Below are positions 44,292-55,742 of a DNA stretch of 64,000 nt, one piece after another. Source of the stretch: Persicaria tinctoria. Lineage: Eukaryota > Streptophyta > Magnoliopsida > Caryophyllales > Polygonaceae. A program made the position numbers and the translations under genes. The stretch is taken from NCBI GenBank assembly GCA_037127255.1, contig JBANSL010000018.1, positions 10,637,175-10,701,174 on the forward strand. Reading direction: 5' to 3'. The notes beneath the pieces are model-generated. The model was not told where the DNA came from, searched no databases, and saw nothing but the letters and a program-made list of their open reading frames with translations. The first letter of the stretch is position 1, and the number at the start of each line of letters is the position of its first letter.

Positions 44292-44940
44292 ATGATGCCG
44301 TTTTGCAGTTCAATCGAAGCTTTCTACCTCAATTCCCTTGGAAGGAATCTCAGGAATTCCGATCCGGTTGAGCACAAGCCATCGGTTCCCGCGCCGGGAA
44401 TCAACTTGAAGAACACCGGAGAAGAGATAGACAAGAAGTCCTCGGTGTCGGCGCCGGCCAAGGAAGCGAAGCAGGGGACGGTTATGAAGAGGAGTCCGTG
44501 ATCCCAACCTCGTCTTGGCGCCCACCGTGGGGCCCACTCGAGCCGTGCCAGAGTTGCGGCGCGTCCCCTACCGCTCATCGGCGACGAGTACAGGGACCCC
44601 CAACCCAGATCCAGCGGCATCACCACCTCTCGGGGGCCAGATTCGATCGATGGAGACGCCGACGCCTCCGAGGCTGCCAGTGGGAGAGGGTTGTGATGTC
44701 CACATATACACCGACATCGAGGAACCCTAATTCCCTGAAGCGATCCCAGAACCGGCGTCGGAGTATGGAGCCTCCCATGGAGATTGAACCCTGAAATCGC
44801 CGCCGGCGTCTTGCCAGAAGATACCGCCGCGGAAGATCTCGTGAACGCTGCTTGAGAGGCGACACCCCTAGATACTTCGAGAAGGCGCCGAAGATGGCGG
44901 CGTGGCGGCATGGCGGCAAGCTCCTCCGCCAATCTGCAAA
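44292..44940 (+). other. GC-rich cargo block inside the LTR element
   Basis: A frame opens at ATG 44292 (MMPFCSSIEAFYLNSLGRNL, later PSVPAPGINLKNTGEEIDKK) and, after one TGA near 44500, continues to about 44690 (ARPLPLIGDEYRDPQPRSSG). Base composition differs sharply from both sides. It may be a captured host gene piece or a leader/gag remnant; no domain is recognised. Confidence 0.35.
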
Positions 44941-47900
44941 CCCTGCGAGGAAGACAGAGTTAATTTGGTGAAAATTTGGTTTAATTATAAAACCATCCCA
45001 TAGGTTCTTCAAAATTGCAGATTGATCTGTACTTTTTATGAAATTACAGAAAAGACCCAAACTTCCAAGGTGGCACATTATGGCCTTGTGAAGTATATAA
45101 ACACATCCCGAAGATGATGTGTCAACCTCTGAAGTGGTTGAATTAATCGAATAAACTTAAATCCCCGAAGTGCGCCGTCGTGGAGGTAAGTGAAGGTACG
45201 TTGACTTTCCATTTGCTTGATTAATTAGATTTTCAGAAGGTTTAAGGTCTTATATATACATCAGGATGAATAGAGTTATGTTATATGATATGTGTTTTAA
45301 ATAAACCATGATTATAATTTATTAATATTTTGATTTGGTGATGGATGATATCATGTGAGTGGTTTGTCCACGGATCCATACTAGGATATTATGGTAAAAA
45401 GAGGCGAACCTTTGAAGATTGAACTCTACTTGAGCCTATCTATGTTAATTAGGCTCGACTTTAAGGCTCGTGATGGAGTTGGACCGATTTCTTAATACTG
45501 GTATATGCGATCGAGCTTTCGGTCAGGTAAGCCTAAACATCATATATTTTGAGTTATGATTTGTGCCTCTTGGTAATTGCAATATGACGTTATTGATTGC
45601 ACATGTAGATTGTATATCATAAATCATGCCATAGTGCTAATATAACTTGATATATATGAATTTAAAGCATTGATAAATTATGTGCGATTTGGGGTTGACG
45701 ATGCATATATGATATAGATATGGTTATTGGATAAATTGACCATATATTGGACGGATACATGATAAATGATATCTATATGAATTGATACATGGATAAGTTG
45801 ATGAATAAATAACGTCATTATGCATTGATTAAAATATTAGCCTCATCTTTGTAGTGATGAGCTAAGATGTCCATCTTGTACTTGTAACTATTTGTTGCAT
45901 ATGTATGATTTGTCTCATAGAAGGTGAAATATAAACTCCTGAAGTGGTTAAACTTGTTTGATTCCTTGTCACCAGAAGTTGACATTATTTATGTATCATG
46001 ATATTGATTTGTATTATATCCCCCAAATGTAATTGCATGCAAATAAGAAAAGCCATTTTCTCTCATAGATGACGATGAAATTATTGAAATTGAAATTTGA
46101 GACAGTTATTGAACCTACAATATTTGTGAATGATAGTGTTTATTGAAACGAGTGATAAATATCTGAATTGATATCCACCTGAAGTGGCCGAATAAATTTT
46201 AATTATTCGTAGTGCATTTATTTTAATTTACCGAGATCGCTTTTATTATTTACTTGTGAGGTGTATATGTTTGAATTTACTTTTGCACAAAAATTAAAGT
46301 GTTTCCAGAAGAAACAACCTGTTAAGAGTTGGTATGTCGTAAACATATGTGGTTTTATATTATATATATTGTTTGTGTTAATCAAAGTTATCTCTTGAAG
46401 TAGATAAACTTATCTCTACATATGAAAGATTATCAACGAAAGAGCCTAGATGATCCAGCACATTTGATTATGCAAACTTGGTTGTATTTGGTTTGTTATT
46501 AGTAAAATTTGGCTATTTGAAGCTACATGGAATCTATGTTTTATTTATCTATTTGATTTGATTTGCATTTTATGTATATGTATATGCATTGAAAATGTTT
46601 CTTGAAGAAACCATTATGGGTAAATGATGTCAATTTTATTCAACTAATGATGATTTGGGAGAAGAGTTTGAAGCAAATCCTTGTTAAATTGTGTGAAATC
46701 GATAAATTTATTCTTGAGAGCCCGAAGACTCTTTATTTTGGAATCTTGTTCTTAATCTACTTGGGTATGGTAGAACTCAAATAAATAGCTAGCTAAATGA
46801 CCTATGGTTCATAACAACCTCTTTTATTGCCAGATGCAATATTGTTACCTCTAGCAGAGGACATAAAGAGGATACGGTGCGCGCGACCGTTGTTAGGATA
46901 CTGGTCATAATTTTGAAAATGATTATAGATAATCATGTATGAGTCGACTCCCACATCAAGGAGAATGTGGAAGAACAAGTCAAAGTTGATGGTTTGCCTA
47001 ATTTGGATTTGTAATCTCCCAAACTGTGAGTGAATCATCGCATGAAAATGTTAGAATGATTTAGAGCTTGGTATCTGATGATATGGAAAACCTGAAGTTT
47101 TCATAATGAAATATCTAATGAGTGTTTGTATAAAGTCTATCTTTGGCATAATTAAACCTTATACATATCTCCAGAAGAGCATCAAAATTAGTCCTCGAAG
47201 GCCTATTGATATAATCAAGCAATAAACTAATATGAGAAAATGGCTCTAGAAGAGCGTCAAAACACTCTAAGTGAAGAGTGATGATAGATAAATTGGGATC
47301 ATAAAAGTCAATGGAGGACTAATAATTGCCAGAAGCAGTGGTTTTCCCCTAGTCGAGGATGTCAAAAGAGGGATCCAACATAATAAATAGATTACCCATG
47401 ATTGGCAATATGGATGTGATATGGAAATATTATCAATGAAATTGATATGTTGAGCATTGAGAAGCTGGCGATTAAATCGACCAAGTGAAGTCGTTACTTA
47501 TGAGATTATCATTTAGGATAATGATAACGCATTGAATGACCCAGTAGAGTCGTCAATAATAGCTAACAAGCAGGCATGAATAGCAAGAGATTGATTCGAT
47601 TTTGCTCAACAACAGAATAAATTATCCTTCTTGTAATTTATCTCCAGTAGAGAGCTTGATATTTACATGTTCAGTATAGGCACCGAAATCTCCTCATATT
47701 ACACTAAGTTGTTGTAAATCAAGAAAGTTGATGTATATGGAGGATTGAGTCCCAATAGATGATCAAATACCTAGAGTTTATCAAGGATGATAAAATACTC
47801 GGTATTTAGGGGGAGAGGAAAAGAAGATCAAGAAGTAATATGTTGAATGGAAGAGAAGTGAACCGAAAGTTAGCAAACAGGCTAGTAAAGGCATTAGTAA

Positions 47901-48247
47901 ATGCAAAAAGATACCATGATTCAAATCAAAGTTCTAGTAGTAACTTCAAACAATGTTGATATGTCCACTAGTATAAAACTCCTGAAGAGATTTTATGAAT
48001 GTTGACAGTGTTAAAATTGATTATGAGTTGTCTTGAAATGACCAGATCCTTGATTATCATTGATGACACATATATAAGTTTGCACTTGAAGTGCTTGATA
48101 AGAATAATTAGAGCTTACAAAACGCTAAGAGCATAATGCGATTGGTTTATTGAACAATTCATTAGATTGTGAAAGGATAGTAAGTCCAGGAGTACCATAT
48201 CTTTATAAAATTGATGATTTATATGCTAAATTGAGGGGGAGAAAAGT

Positions 48248-48320
48248 TGTACTCTTTTCCTTAAGTTTGGTTTTTGTCCCATTTGGGTTTTTCCAAAGCA
48301 AGGTTTTTAACGAGGCAACT
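48248..48320 (+). repeat. Hairpin motif copy 1 of 4
   Basis: Layout: actcttttcc, outer arm CCTTAAGTTTGG, tttttgtCCCATTTGGG, ttttt, outer arm CCAAAGCAAGG, tttttaacgaggcaac. The arms pair. Confidence 0.8.
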
Positions 48321-48724
48321 CCCCTCACAAGGATATATGGTATATCCCAAAATCTACAAAGAAATAATTCATGCAAAGATGGATTATTTAAGCATGAAGT
48401 TTTTGGACCTGTAGCTCCAACATTGAAAAGTATAGTATCAATTGGTTTAAGTGGGTGTTTGTACAAAGGACAATATAAAGCCAAATTGATTGCACAAAAG
48501 CCTATTAAAGGTTACATGAGAATGTATTTTTGGCTCCAAATGTAAATGAAGGACATTGTAGGTGCATACCCATATAAATGGAAATAATCGATTGAAAATG
48601 CCTGAAGCATTATTATCAAAGTACTGTCACATGCAGTTGGTTACAGATCCTTATTAAAGTACCTGAATTACCTATATTTGTGAAAGCGGTGACATTTTAT
48701 TAGGTCCCGAAGTACCATACAAAG

Positions 48725-48799
48725 TTGTACTCTTTTCCTTAATCTTGGTTTTTATCCCACTGGGTTTTTTCCAAGTTAAGGTTTTTTAATGAGGCAACT
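48725..48799 (+). repeat. Hairpin motif copy 2 of 4
   Basis: Same layout as copy 1 with different arms, CCTTAATCTTGG and CCAAGTTAAGG, around CCCACTGGG; the tail reads ttttttaatgaggcaac. Confidence 0.8.
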
Positions 48800-48837
48800 T
48801 AAGTACTATTTCCCCAGATCAACAATTAAAGACGCAC

Positions 48838-48918
48838 TAGGTCCTGAAGTACCTTATACTTGTGCATCCAAAGCAGCAGGTCCTGAAGTACCTTATACTT
48901 GTGCATCCAAAGCAGCTC
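48838..48918 (+). repeat. Tandem 39-bp duplication
   Basis: ggtcctgaagtaccttatac plus ttgtgcatccaaagcagca occurs twice in a row at about 48840 and 48879; in one frame this repeats GPEVPYTCASKAA. Confidence 0.9.
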
Positions 48919-49089
48919 AACGCCAATACATGCAAGTCAGGCACACCAAAGTTAATCATGAAGACATTACAACTTATACACATCAAAGACAATGTTGAGA
49001 TTCGACCATAAGCTCATGAAGACGGCGACAGTAAGAAGAATGAGAAGACTTCGAGAAGGATGTTGAATTCAGGGGGAGCATACACGCAC

Positions 49090-49158
49090 TGCACTCTTTT
49101 TCCCTTTGATCAGGTTTTGTCCCACTGGGTTTTCCTGATAAGGTTTTTAACGAGGCAG
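49090..49158 (+). repeat. Hairpin motif copy 3 of 4
   Basis: Arms CCTTTGATCAGG and CCTGATAAGG around CCCACTGGG, then tttttaacgaggcag. Confidence 0.8.
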
Positions 49159-49183
49159 TACAACAAGAGCGTACGTAGAAAGC

Positions 49184-49252
49184 TGCACTCTTTTTCCCTA
49201 AGCTATGGTTTTGTCCCATTGGGTTTTCCTAGCTAGGTTTTTAACGAGGCAG
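49184..49252 (+). repeat. Hairpin motif copy 4 of 4
   Basis: Arms CCTAAGCTATGG and CCTAGCTAGG around CCCATTGGG, then tttttaacgaggcagc. It ends 35 bp before the 3' LTR. Confidence 0.8.
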
Positions 49253-49286
49253 CTGGAGAAACAAGGAATGTACATCCAAGGGAGAG

Positions 49287-49466
49287 TGTTGTAATATTAT
49301 TATTATTATGTGGATGTACAAGATATACACTTTACTTAGATAGATTTATCTTATACTTGGAGGTTAAGGATATAACTCCTATATATATTGTATTGGTGGA
49401 TACCACACAAGCTATTATCAGTTAAATACAATCACATATTCCCCTCTCTTTCTTAGCCAGTTTACA
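49287..49466 (+). repeat. 3' LTR (180 bp)
   Basis: Near-identical to the 5' LTR; preceded by the purine tract ccaagggagag. Confidence 0.88.
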
Positions 49467-49940
49467 ATAACCTTTTTTTGTACATATATATCACATATAT
49501 GGCTTACATATGGCTGTAGAATCTTGTCCATATTCTCACTGTTCACAATTTCATCTCAAAATCTCCCTTCATTTGCCTTTTATTTCATTGCTTTGTTCGA
49601 TTAGGAGTTAGAAATCAACCTCTCGATTTATGTATATATATTTGGCAGGGGTTAATGGGTTATCAATATCATCAAATACCAAATTTTTAACTTGATAAAA
49701 GCTGCCTCAGAAATTAAACTAAACTGATTTGATTTCACAACAATCCCATTCACAAGCAACATTGAACCCAAATTATACAAGTACAGAAACACACGCACAA
49801 AAAGAAGGAAAGAAAGAGTAAACCGGATCAGCAACTGAATCCGGAATTACATTAGATGGAGTCAGGCAGATAAAACACAGTGAAATCGATGACGACGAGA
49901 ACGAGTACGAAAGCAACGAAACCCAGCTACGCACATATCC

Positions 49941-50141
49941 TTACAAAATCCGGCAAACACCGGAGCCAGAAGAGGATTCGGCGGCGGCGGCGTCGGAGGA
50001 GGAGGGGGGGTTAACGCCGGGCCAGTCTTTGCACAAGCAGCGCTGAGCTTCGGGTACCCGATTGTAGACGGAGGGGACATGGCGTCCGCACCCTCCCCAT
50101 GTCGTCTTCCCGCACTTGTCGCATTTGGTCTCGTAGCACAT
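49941..50141 (-). CDS. Small Cys-rich conserved plant protein (66 aa)
   Basis: Single exon starting MCYETKCDKCGKTTWGGCGR, then HVPSVYNRVPEAQRCLCKDW; the tail is Ser/Ala-rich and ends VCRIL. The C-X2-C ... C-X4-5-H ... C-X-C spacing suggests a metal-binding fold. From memory, plants have a conserved family of short proteins beginning MCYxxKCxKCGKTTWxGCG; its function is unknown to me. The leader upstream of the ATG is a normal purine-rich plant 5' UTR (ctaagaacaaattagaggataaag). A TATA-like tatataataaaa (minus strand, about 50312-50325) lies about 175 bp upstream and overlaps the target duplication of the MULE-MITE at 50329. Confidence 0.8.
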   Translation of the reverse strand: MCYETKCDKCGKTTWGGCGRHVPSVYNRVPEAQRCLCKDWPGVNPPSSSDAAAAESSSGSGVCRIL

Positions 50142-50328
50142 CTTTATCCTCTAATTTGTTCTTAGGGTTTAATTTCTTTCTCGATCTGTTTGTGGAAATC
50201 GATCGATCTGAGATCCAGTTATGTACTCTGTAGAAGGAAGCAAAGTCAAAAGGGGAAACTCGAAGTCAAAGTTCAGGAGGAGGGGCAAGGAGCCCATCGA
50301 TTTCTATTATTTTATTATATAAAAAAAT

Positions 50329-51201
50329 GGGTAAATTGCAGAAAACCACCCTTTAAATAGGGCGTTTTGCGTGAAACCACCCCTTAAAACAAAAATTGCA
50401 GAAAACCACCCTTTAAAACAGTTTTCCTTGCAAAGTCACACCCATCACCCAATTTTCGTTAATTAAATGTTAAAGTGTGTGGAAATTCAATTATACCCCT
50501 TATTTTTATTATTAGTTTACTCAATTCAATTGGCAATAGTTAATATTTAACTTTTTGACATTTTTTCAAAAGCAAAAAACACTATAAAATATAAAAAAAA
50601 ACATTTAAAAAAATAATAATTTCATACTTACAAAAAAAATCTATTAAAAATTGATTTGCAATTTATGTTTTATACATATAAAAACGTGTAATACTAGGGC
50701 TACTTGAAGAAAATAAATATTTTTAAAATATAATGTTTCTCATAGTTTTATTATTCTAAAAATGTATGTGGAATAGTGAGCATATTTTTAGAATAATAAA
50801 AACTATATGAAATATCATTTTTTTTAATTTTTTTTCTTCAAGTATCCCTTTAGTAATATACACTTTTTAAAATATATAAAATATCAATTTATTCTTACGG
50901 TGTTTTTACTAATAAGTGTGAAATTATATATAAAAATGATATTTAAAAAAAATTACTTTTGAAAAAATATGCTAAAAAGGTAAAAACTAATTAATACCGA
51001 TTGGAAAAAGTAAAATAATAATAAAAACAATGGATATAATTTATTTTTCACTCACTTTAATATTCAATTAACGGAAATTTGGTGATGGGTGTGACTTTAC
51101 AAAGAAAGCGGTTTTAAAGGGTGGTTTTCTGCAATTTTCGTTTTAAGAGGTGGTTTCACGCAAAACGCCATATTTAAAGGGTGGTTTTCTGCAATTTACC
51201 C
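50329..51201. mobile_element. Long-TIR MULE-MITE, member 2
   Basis: TIRs of about 140 bp start gggtaaattgcagaaaacc at both ends and are almost identical. The flanking duplication TAAAAAAAT (50320-50328 and 51202-51210) is a perfect 9 bp. Within each TIR gcagaaaaccaccctttaaa occurs twice. It is clearly related to the element at 15805. Non-coding interior. Confidence 0.92.
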
Positions 51202-52473
51202 TAAAAAAATCATACAAGTTTCTTCTATTGGGCCTAAGTGGACGGGTCCACGTTTATATGGGTCTCATTACTGGCCTCTTTCACGTTGGGCCGTAATGGA
51301 TCTGATGTTTCAAAGGTATGTAAACTGAGTAATATTCCTGGTGAAAATATAAACAAAAATTTAGTCCCCGGATCTCCGGAAATAGTACATCCAAATTTCG
51401 ACCACTTAAAATTTTGACAAAATTTTTCAATAGTTAAATTTTGTATAAAATAATCATTTTTTATTAATTTTTTAAATAATTTCATACTAATTATCAAGAA
51501 GTATAAATTTATTTATTTTTAAATTAATTACTATGAGTATTTAATACGTAGAATTTTTAGTTTGTTATAAAATTGTCAAAAATCAAACGACATATATTTT
51601 GAAACAGAGGGTGTAATAAATACTACCACCAAGAGTATTTGAAGGTAATCGTAAAAGTAGGCCACGAAATAGTAGAAAAAAGAGAGTTTAAGATTTCGTT
51701 TTGGAACACGAGTAGTTTTTAAGAGATTTTGGTTTTAATATTATAAAGTTTTAAATGAGATAAAGATAAGATTTTAGTTTAGTTAGTTTTAGAAATTGGA
51801 TTGTCAAAACCTACTCACCTGAAGCTTTTTGGATTTTTCTTTTTTTCTATTCGCACATCTATATTTATATATTTATTTTCTTCTCTCTCGTTAACTAGTT
51901 TGTACTAGTTATCTCATTAGACGGGGTTACCAAAATACCTTACAAGCTTATGAGCAATTGAACTTAAAATGTATTTGACACGTCTAATCCATCATCTTTA
52001 ATTACCTTATTAACGTCAGCTATCCAATCAGTTATGTGTCACCAAACTGACCCTAATTCAGCCCAGCAATATATGTAGGTACTTCAAAATTGAGCGTTAT
52101 TCATACATGGTAATTTAAGTACATGGAAAGAAAGAATTGTGATATCCCAACTTGGGAGAAAATATTCCTCAAATTAAACAAACCAAAGACATATTTTTAT
52201 CCTAACACCATCCACTAAATCACAATAGTTATGTGCAATGTCAAAGTCAAAACCCGATGAGGGTGGGGTACACCGGTGACCAACGACGATACTCCTATAA
52301 TCCTATTCAAAGAACCGGTATTCGGGATCGATGAATTATTGTGTTGGATAACATATATACCTGTTTTCAAATATCAAGCAACTGTACAAATACATTCAAA
52401 TAACAAAACTTATAGGCTAAAGAACAATCCAAATAACAACTAAACACTCCATTTATCGATCAATTAGTTCTTA
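51202..52473. other. AT-rich spacer with an old Stowaway remnant
   Basis: A right end, aacgacatatattttgaaacagaggg, is seen at about 51585-51613; its left partner near 51390 is degraded. No gene seen. Confidence 0.4.
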
Positions 52474-53046
52474 GGGCCTGTTTGTTTTGATAAAAAAAAA
52501 AAGACGGGCCAACAAAGGAATGATAAACTCGGTGTATGTTTTGGCCTGTTTGTTTAATACAAACCAAAGAATGATTTCGTTTTGGACCCCAATCAGTTCA
52601 CCCCATCTGTTACCCTAAAAAAATCAGGGGTTTACCTGATTCTTTCTCTTTCCCCGACTCCCCCGACTCTCTCTCCCGAAACAGCAACACAAAGCTCCCG
52701 ATCTCTTTTCTCTGCGACACAGGATCTCCTTCTCTCTTAATCGTCCGTAGTCTCCACTCCAATGGCAATCTCGAATTTGAAGGGGTGACAAGTACGTTCC
52801 TCTTCTACTCCATCTTTTGTCAATAGCGAATTTGAACGAAACCCTAATTCATGACAAATTGCTTTTCTCTCGAGTTGCCTGCAGGTTTATGCATTTCTCT
52901 CTTGCGAAGCCGATATCTACAAGTATATAAGAAATTATTTCGGATCCACATCGCAAGGTGCTCCTTCTCTATAAGTCCTCTGTTTATTGTTCCTGCTTCC
53001 GATGAATTGCAAATTAATTAATAGGGATGAGTTAGGGAGATATTGT

Positions 53047-53511
53047 TGTAAGACCCGGGGTCTTAAGAGGCGCCAACACATGCCACCTAGCCCTCTCAGG
53101 TCCGTTGTCCTCACTTGGAGCCTGAAAAGGAAGAGCTCTTGTGACATGGGTAGGGCTTGAATCACTTATAAATCACTCCCAACATCCTTATGATATCCGA
53201 TGTGGGACGGGGTGTTACAATCTCCCCCACTTAAAGCACTGACGACCCCGTCAGGCCCAAGGGACTGCCCTCCGGGAAGAGCGTACCCGAGCATACTGTC
53301 GGCGCACCTCCGAGCCCGGAGTCGGCTCTGATACCATCTGTAAGACCCGGGGTCTTAAGAGGTGCCAACCCATGCCACCTAGCTTTCTCAGGTCCGTTGT
53401 CCTCACTTGGAGCCTGAAAAGGAAGAGCTATTGTGACATGGGTAGGGCTTGAATCACTTATAAATCACTCCCAACATCCTTATGATATCCGATGTGTGAC
53501 GGGGTGTTACA
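53047..53511 (-). mobile_element. TRIM retrotransposon (465 bp)
   Basis: Two 173-bp LTRs (53047-53219 and 53339-53511), nearly identical, TGTAAGACCCGGGG...GGTGTTACA in plus sense. On the minus strand the 5' LTR is followed after 2 bases by the primer site TGGTATCAGAGCC (initiator tRNA-Met), and the 3' LTR is preceded by a purine tract aagtgggggaga. The internal region is about 120 bp, so it codes for nothing and depends on other elements. Confidence 0.93.
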
Positions 53512-54229
53512 ATCTGTAACACCCCCTTTTTAATCCGAAGGGAACGTTACAGCGCCAGTGAATCTGCAGACTTTAATGTCTTTGAATTCACCTGAGGCTT
53601 ATAAGGACATGCAACCATGCTCCCATAAACAAGATAATACTTTAAACAGTTGAATAAAATAATGCGGAAGTCAATTAAATATCAAAGTTTGGGATATTCA
53701 ATCACAATAACCTAGCTAAAATACCAAAAACTATAAAGTATAAATATACTTCAAAGTGGCTAAAACCAGCGTAGCATTACGGAAACTTTAATTGTATAAA
53801 ACTGTAGTTTGAAAGTCCATTGATGATAGTCCTCTCTTCAACTCTTTCCCGCTCCGCTGCTCTCACTAAACCTGTGGAATATGGCCTGGTGTTTCGTGAG
53901 AACGAAGGACACCAGCCATCCAATAAATAGGATGGTTAGTACAATTAAGACTAGCAAATGATAGGGAAAATGTTCAAACTTTAACCATGCAGTGACCATA
54001 AAACGGTATATCATAGGTTAAGGGAAAGACACGAATAATTAAAGTGGAAACTGGTAAAAAGCAAACTTTTAAACATGACTCGGATGATCATGAGGATCGA
54101 TGATACGATAAGATAATGAATTATACCTCGAGTAAGAGTGAAGTATAATAAAACTGAATTGATCACCTATTAATAATCTCGATAATAATAATGTATATAT
54201 GTAAATATAACACAATATAAAAACGTAGT

Positions 54230-54450
54230 GACACGGGTCCAGACTCAACTACGACTGCGACCTGAGACTTTGAAGTCTAATAGGGACACGGGTCCAGACT
54301 CAACTAGGACTGCGACCTGAGACTTTGAAGTCTAAAAGGGACACAGGTCCAGACTCAACTAGGACTGCGACCTAAGACTTTGAAGTCTAAAAGGGACACG
54401 GGTCCAGACTCAACTAGGACTGCTACCTGAAACTGTTTAAAGTCTAGATA
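54230..54450. repeat. 55-bp tandem repeat, four copies
   Basis: Units start gacacgggtccagactcaac at 54230, 54285, 54340 and 54395. Each contains tgcgacctgagactttgaag and an internal inverted pair (agact...agtct). Confidence 0.95.
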
Positions 54451-55311
54451 TTCCATGGAACCTTTTAGATTGGGCTTCACACTATTCCCAACCTGCGAAA
54501 TAGCCCTCGCACTGACTTTAAGTCAATTCGCACCACGTGAGATGCACATTTTAAATTATAACAACTTTAACGTTAAAATACTAGGCGATCATAATAACGA
54601 CTTTAAACCAACAAGGACGTACAAGCATGAATATTTCAAAGAATCTTAATATCGCATGCTATTAATTTGCATGAAGGAAACAAACAGAACTTCATGCAAT
54701 TCGGAAGATGAAAATGGGCAATTTTTATTTATCTCGAGTTATAAAACAAATAACACATTTAATACACATATCACTATCATTAAATTAATAATTGCCCATT
54801 AATTTATACTCATGCCAATTTATGATTTAAAAAGATAAATTACATCAAGCAGACGGGTATGTAATTTATCGAAATTGGCAAGGAAATTGGCCATAGGGCC
54901 GCATTCGACACAGAAGAATTTAAAAGACACATCAAAAGAATCACGAAACACGCAAAGGGCGTTGAACGAAATCACTTGCCTTGACTTTCGATGATCAGCT
55001 GATGACAACCAGACGAGATTTTAGCACCTATCGAATCCAACGGAAAAAGGAATATTAATATTGATATTTTACGAAATTAACTTTACTTAATTCAATTTGA
55101 AATTGAATTAATTCTATAAAGTTAAATATTATATACCAATATGAATTCCTCGAGGAGCGGGATCGGGCGTGAGTGCTTCAAGATTTCTTGGTGTCGCTGA
55201 AACGGGCAAGAATCGAATGGTTTAGAAATATAGGCCATCTGACTTAATAAATAATTAAATTAGGGCCAAAACGGAAATAATATAGAAGCATGGGATGTTT
55301 ATGTAATTTAC

Positions 55312-55742
55312 TCAAAATAGATCAAAAACCCAATGCGCTCTTCTTCGAGCTCGCGTACAGCGAAGGGGACCGGCTATGGCTTCCGACGGCGTGGGCTTCG
55401 GCGGCGGCTCGGCGGTGACACGTGAGGCGGCGCTCGTGCTGTGGTGGCCGGCGGCAACCGGGCGGCAGACCGGAGGCGGCCCAGCGACTGCAGTCTCGGC
55501 CTCGGTTTTCTTCCGGCGTCGATTGGCAGCGGCAGTGGTGGAGATCGGAGGCGAAGGGCGGCTGTGGTGGCCGGCTGTCACGGGAGGCGCGTCTCCGGGC
55601 AAGGCGGCGCTACAGTGGCTGGCGGTGGTTGCTCCCGATTGCAGTGGAGCTGCTGCCGGTTGCTCACGGGGGTGTGATCGAAAGAGAAGAGGAAGCTGTT
55701 TGCTTGAATGGTGAAAACTACCGGGTCCTCCTTTATTTATAG
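55312..55742 (-). other. GC-rich putative leader of the solo LTR
   Basis: Several overlapping open frames exist on both strands only because the block is GC-rich. It lies directly downstream (minus strand) of the TATA box at about 55735, so a transcribed leader is the simplest reading, not a protein gene. Confidence 0.45.

Larger units (their letters stand above)
44021..49466 (+). mobile_element. Young non-autonomous LTR retrotransposon (copia-like, no gag/pol seen)
   Basis: Near-identical LTRs at 44021-44197 and 49287-49466 both run TGTTGTAATATTATT...CCAGTTTACA and differ by a few substitutions and a 3-bp indel. A purine tract (aagggagag) precedes the 3' LTR, giving plus orientation. No protease, integrase or RT motif was seen in 5.1 kb. 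The first 750 bp is GC-rich; the rest is AT-rich with recurring gaagtgg / cctgaagt phrases. Anomalies: no tRNA-Met primer site after the 5' LTR and no matching 5-bp flanks (aattt / ataac). Confidence 0.8.

Noticed and set aside
48150..48545. 131-codon plus-strand frame
   Set aside because: It is the hairpin motif and surrounding non-coding LTR-element sequence; no domain.
54230..54450. CRISPR-like array
   Set aside because: Units are contiguous 55-bp tandem repeats without spacers, in plant nuclear DNA.
55312..55742. Overlapping Gly/Ala/Arg-rich frames of about 100 codons
   Set aside because: Several frames are open on both strands at once because of GC content; the position after a TATA box in a solo LTR fits a leader.
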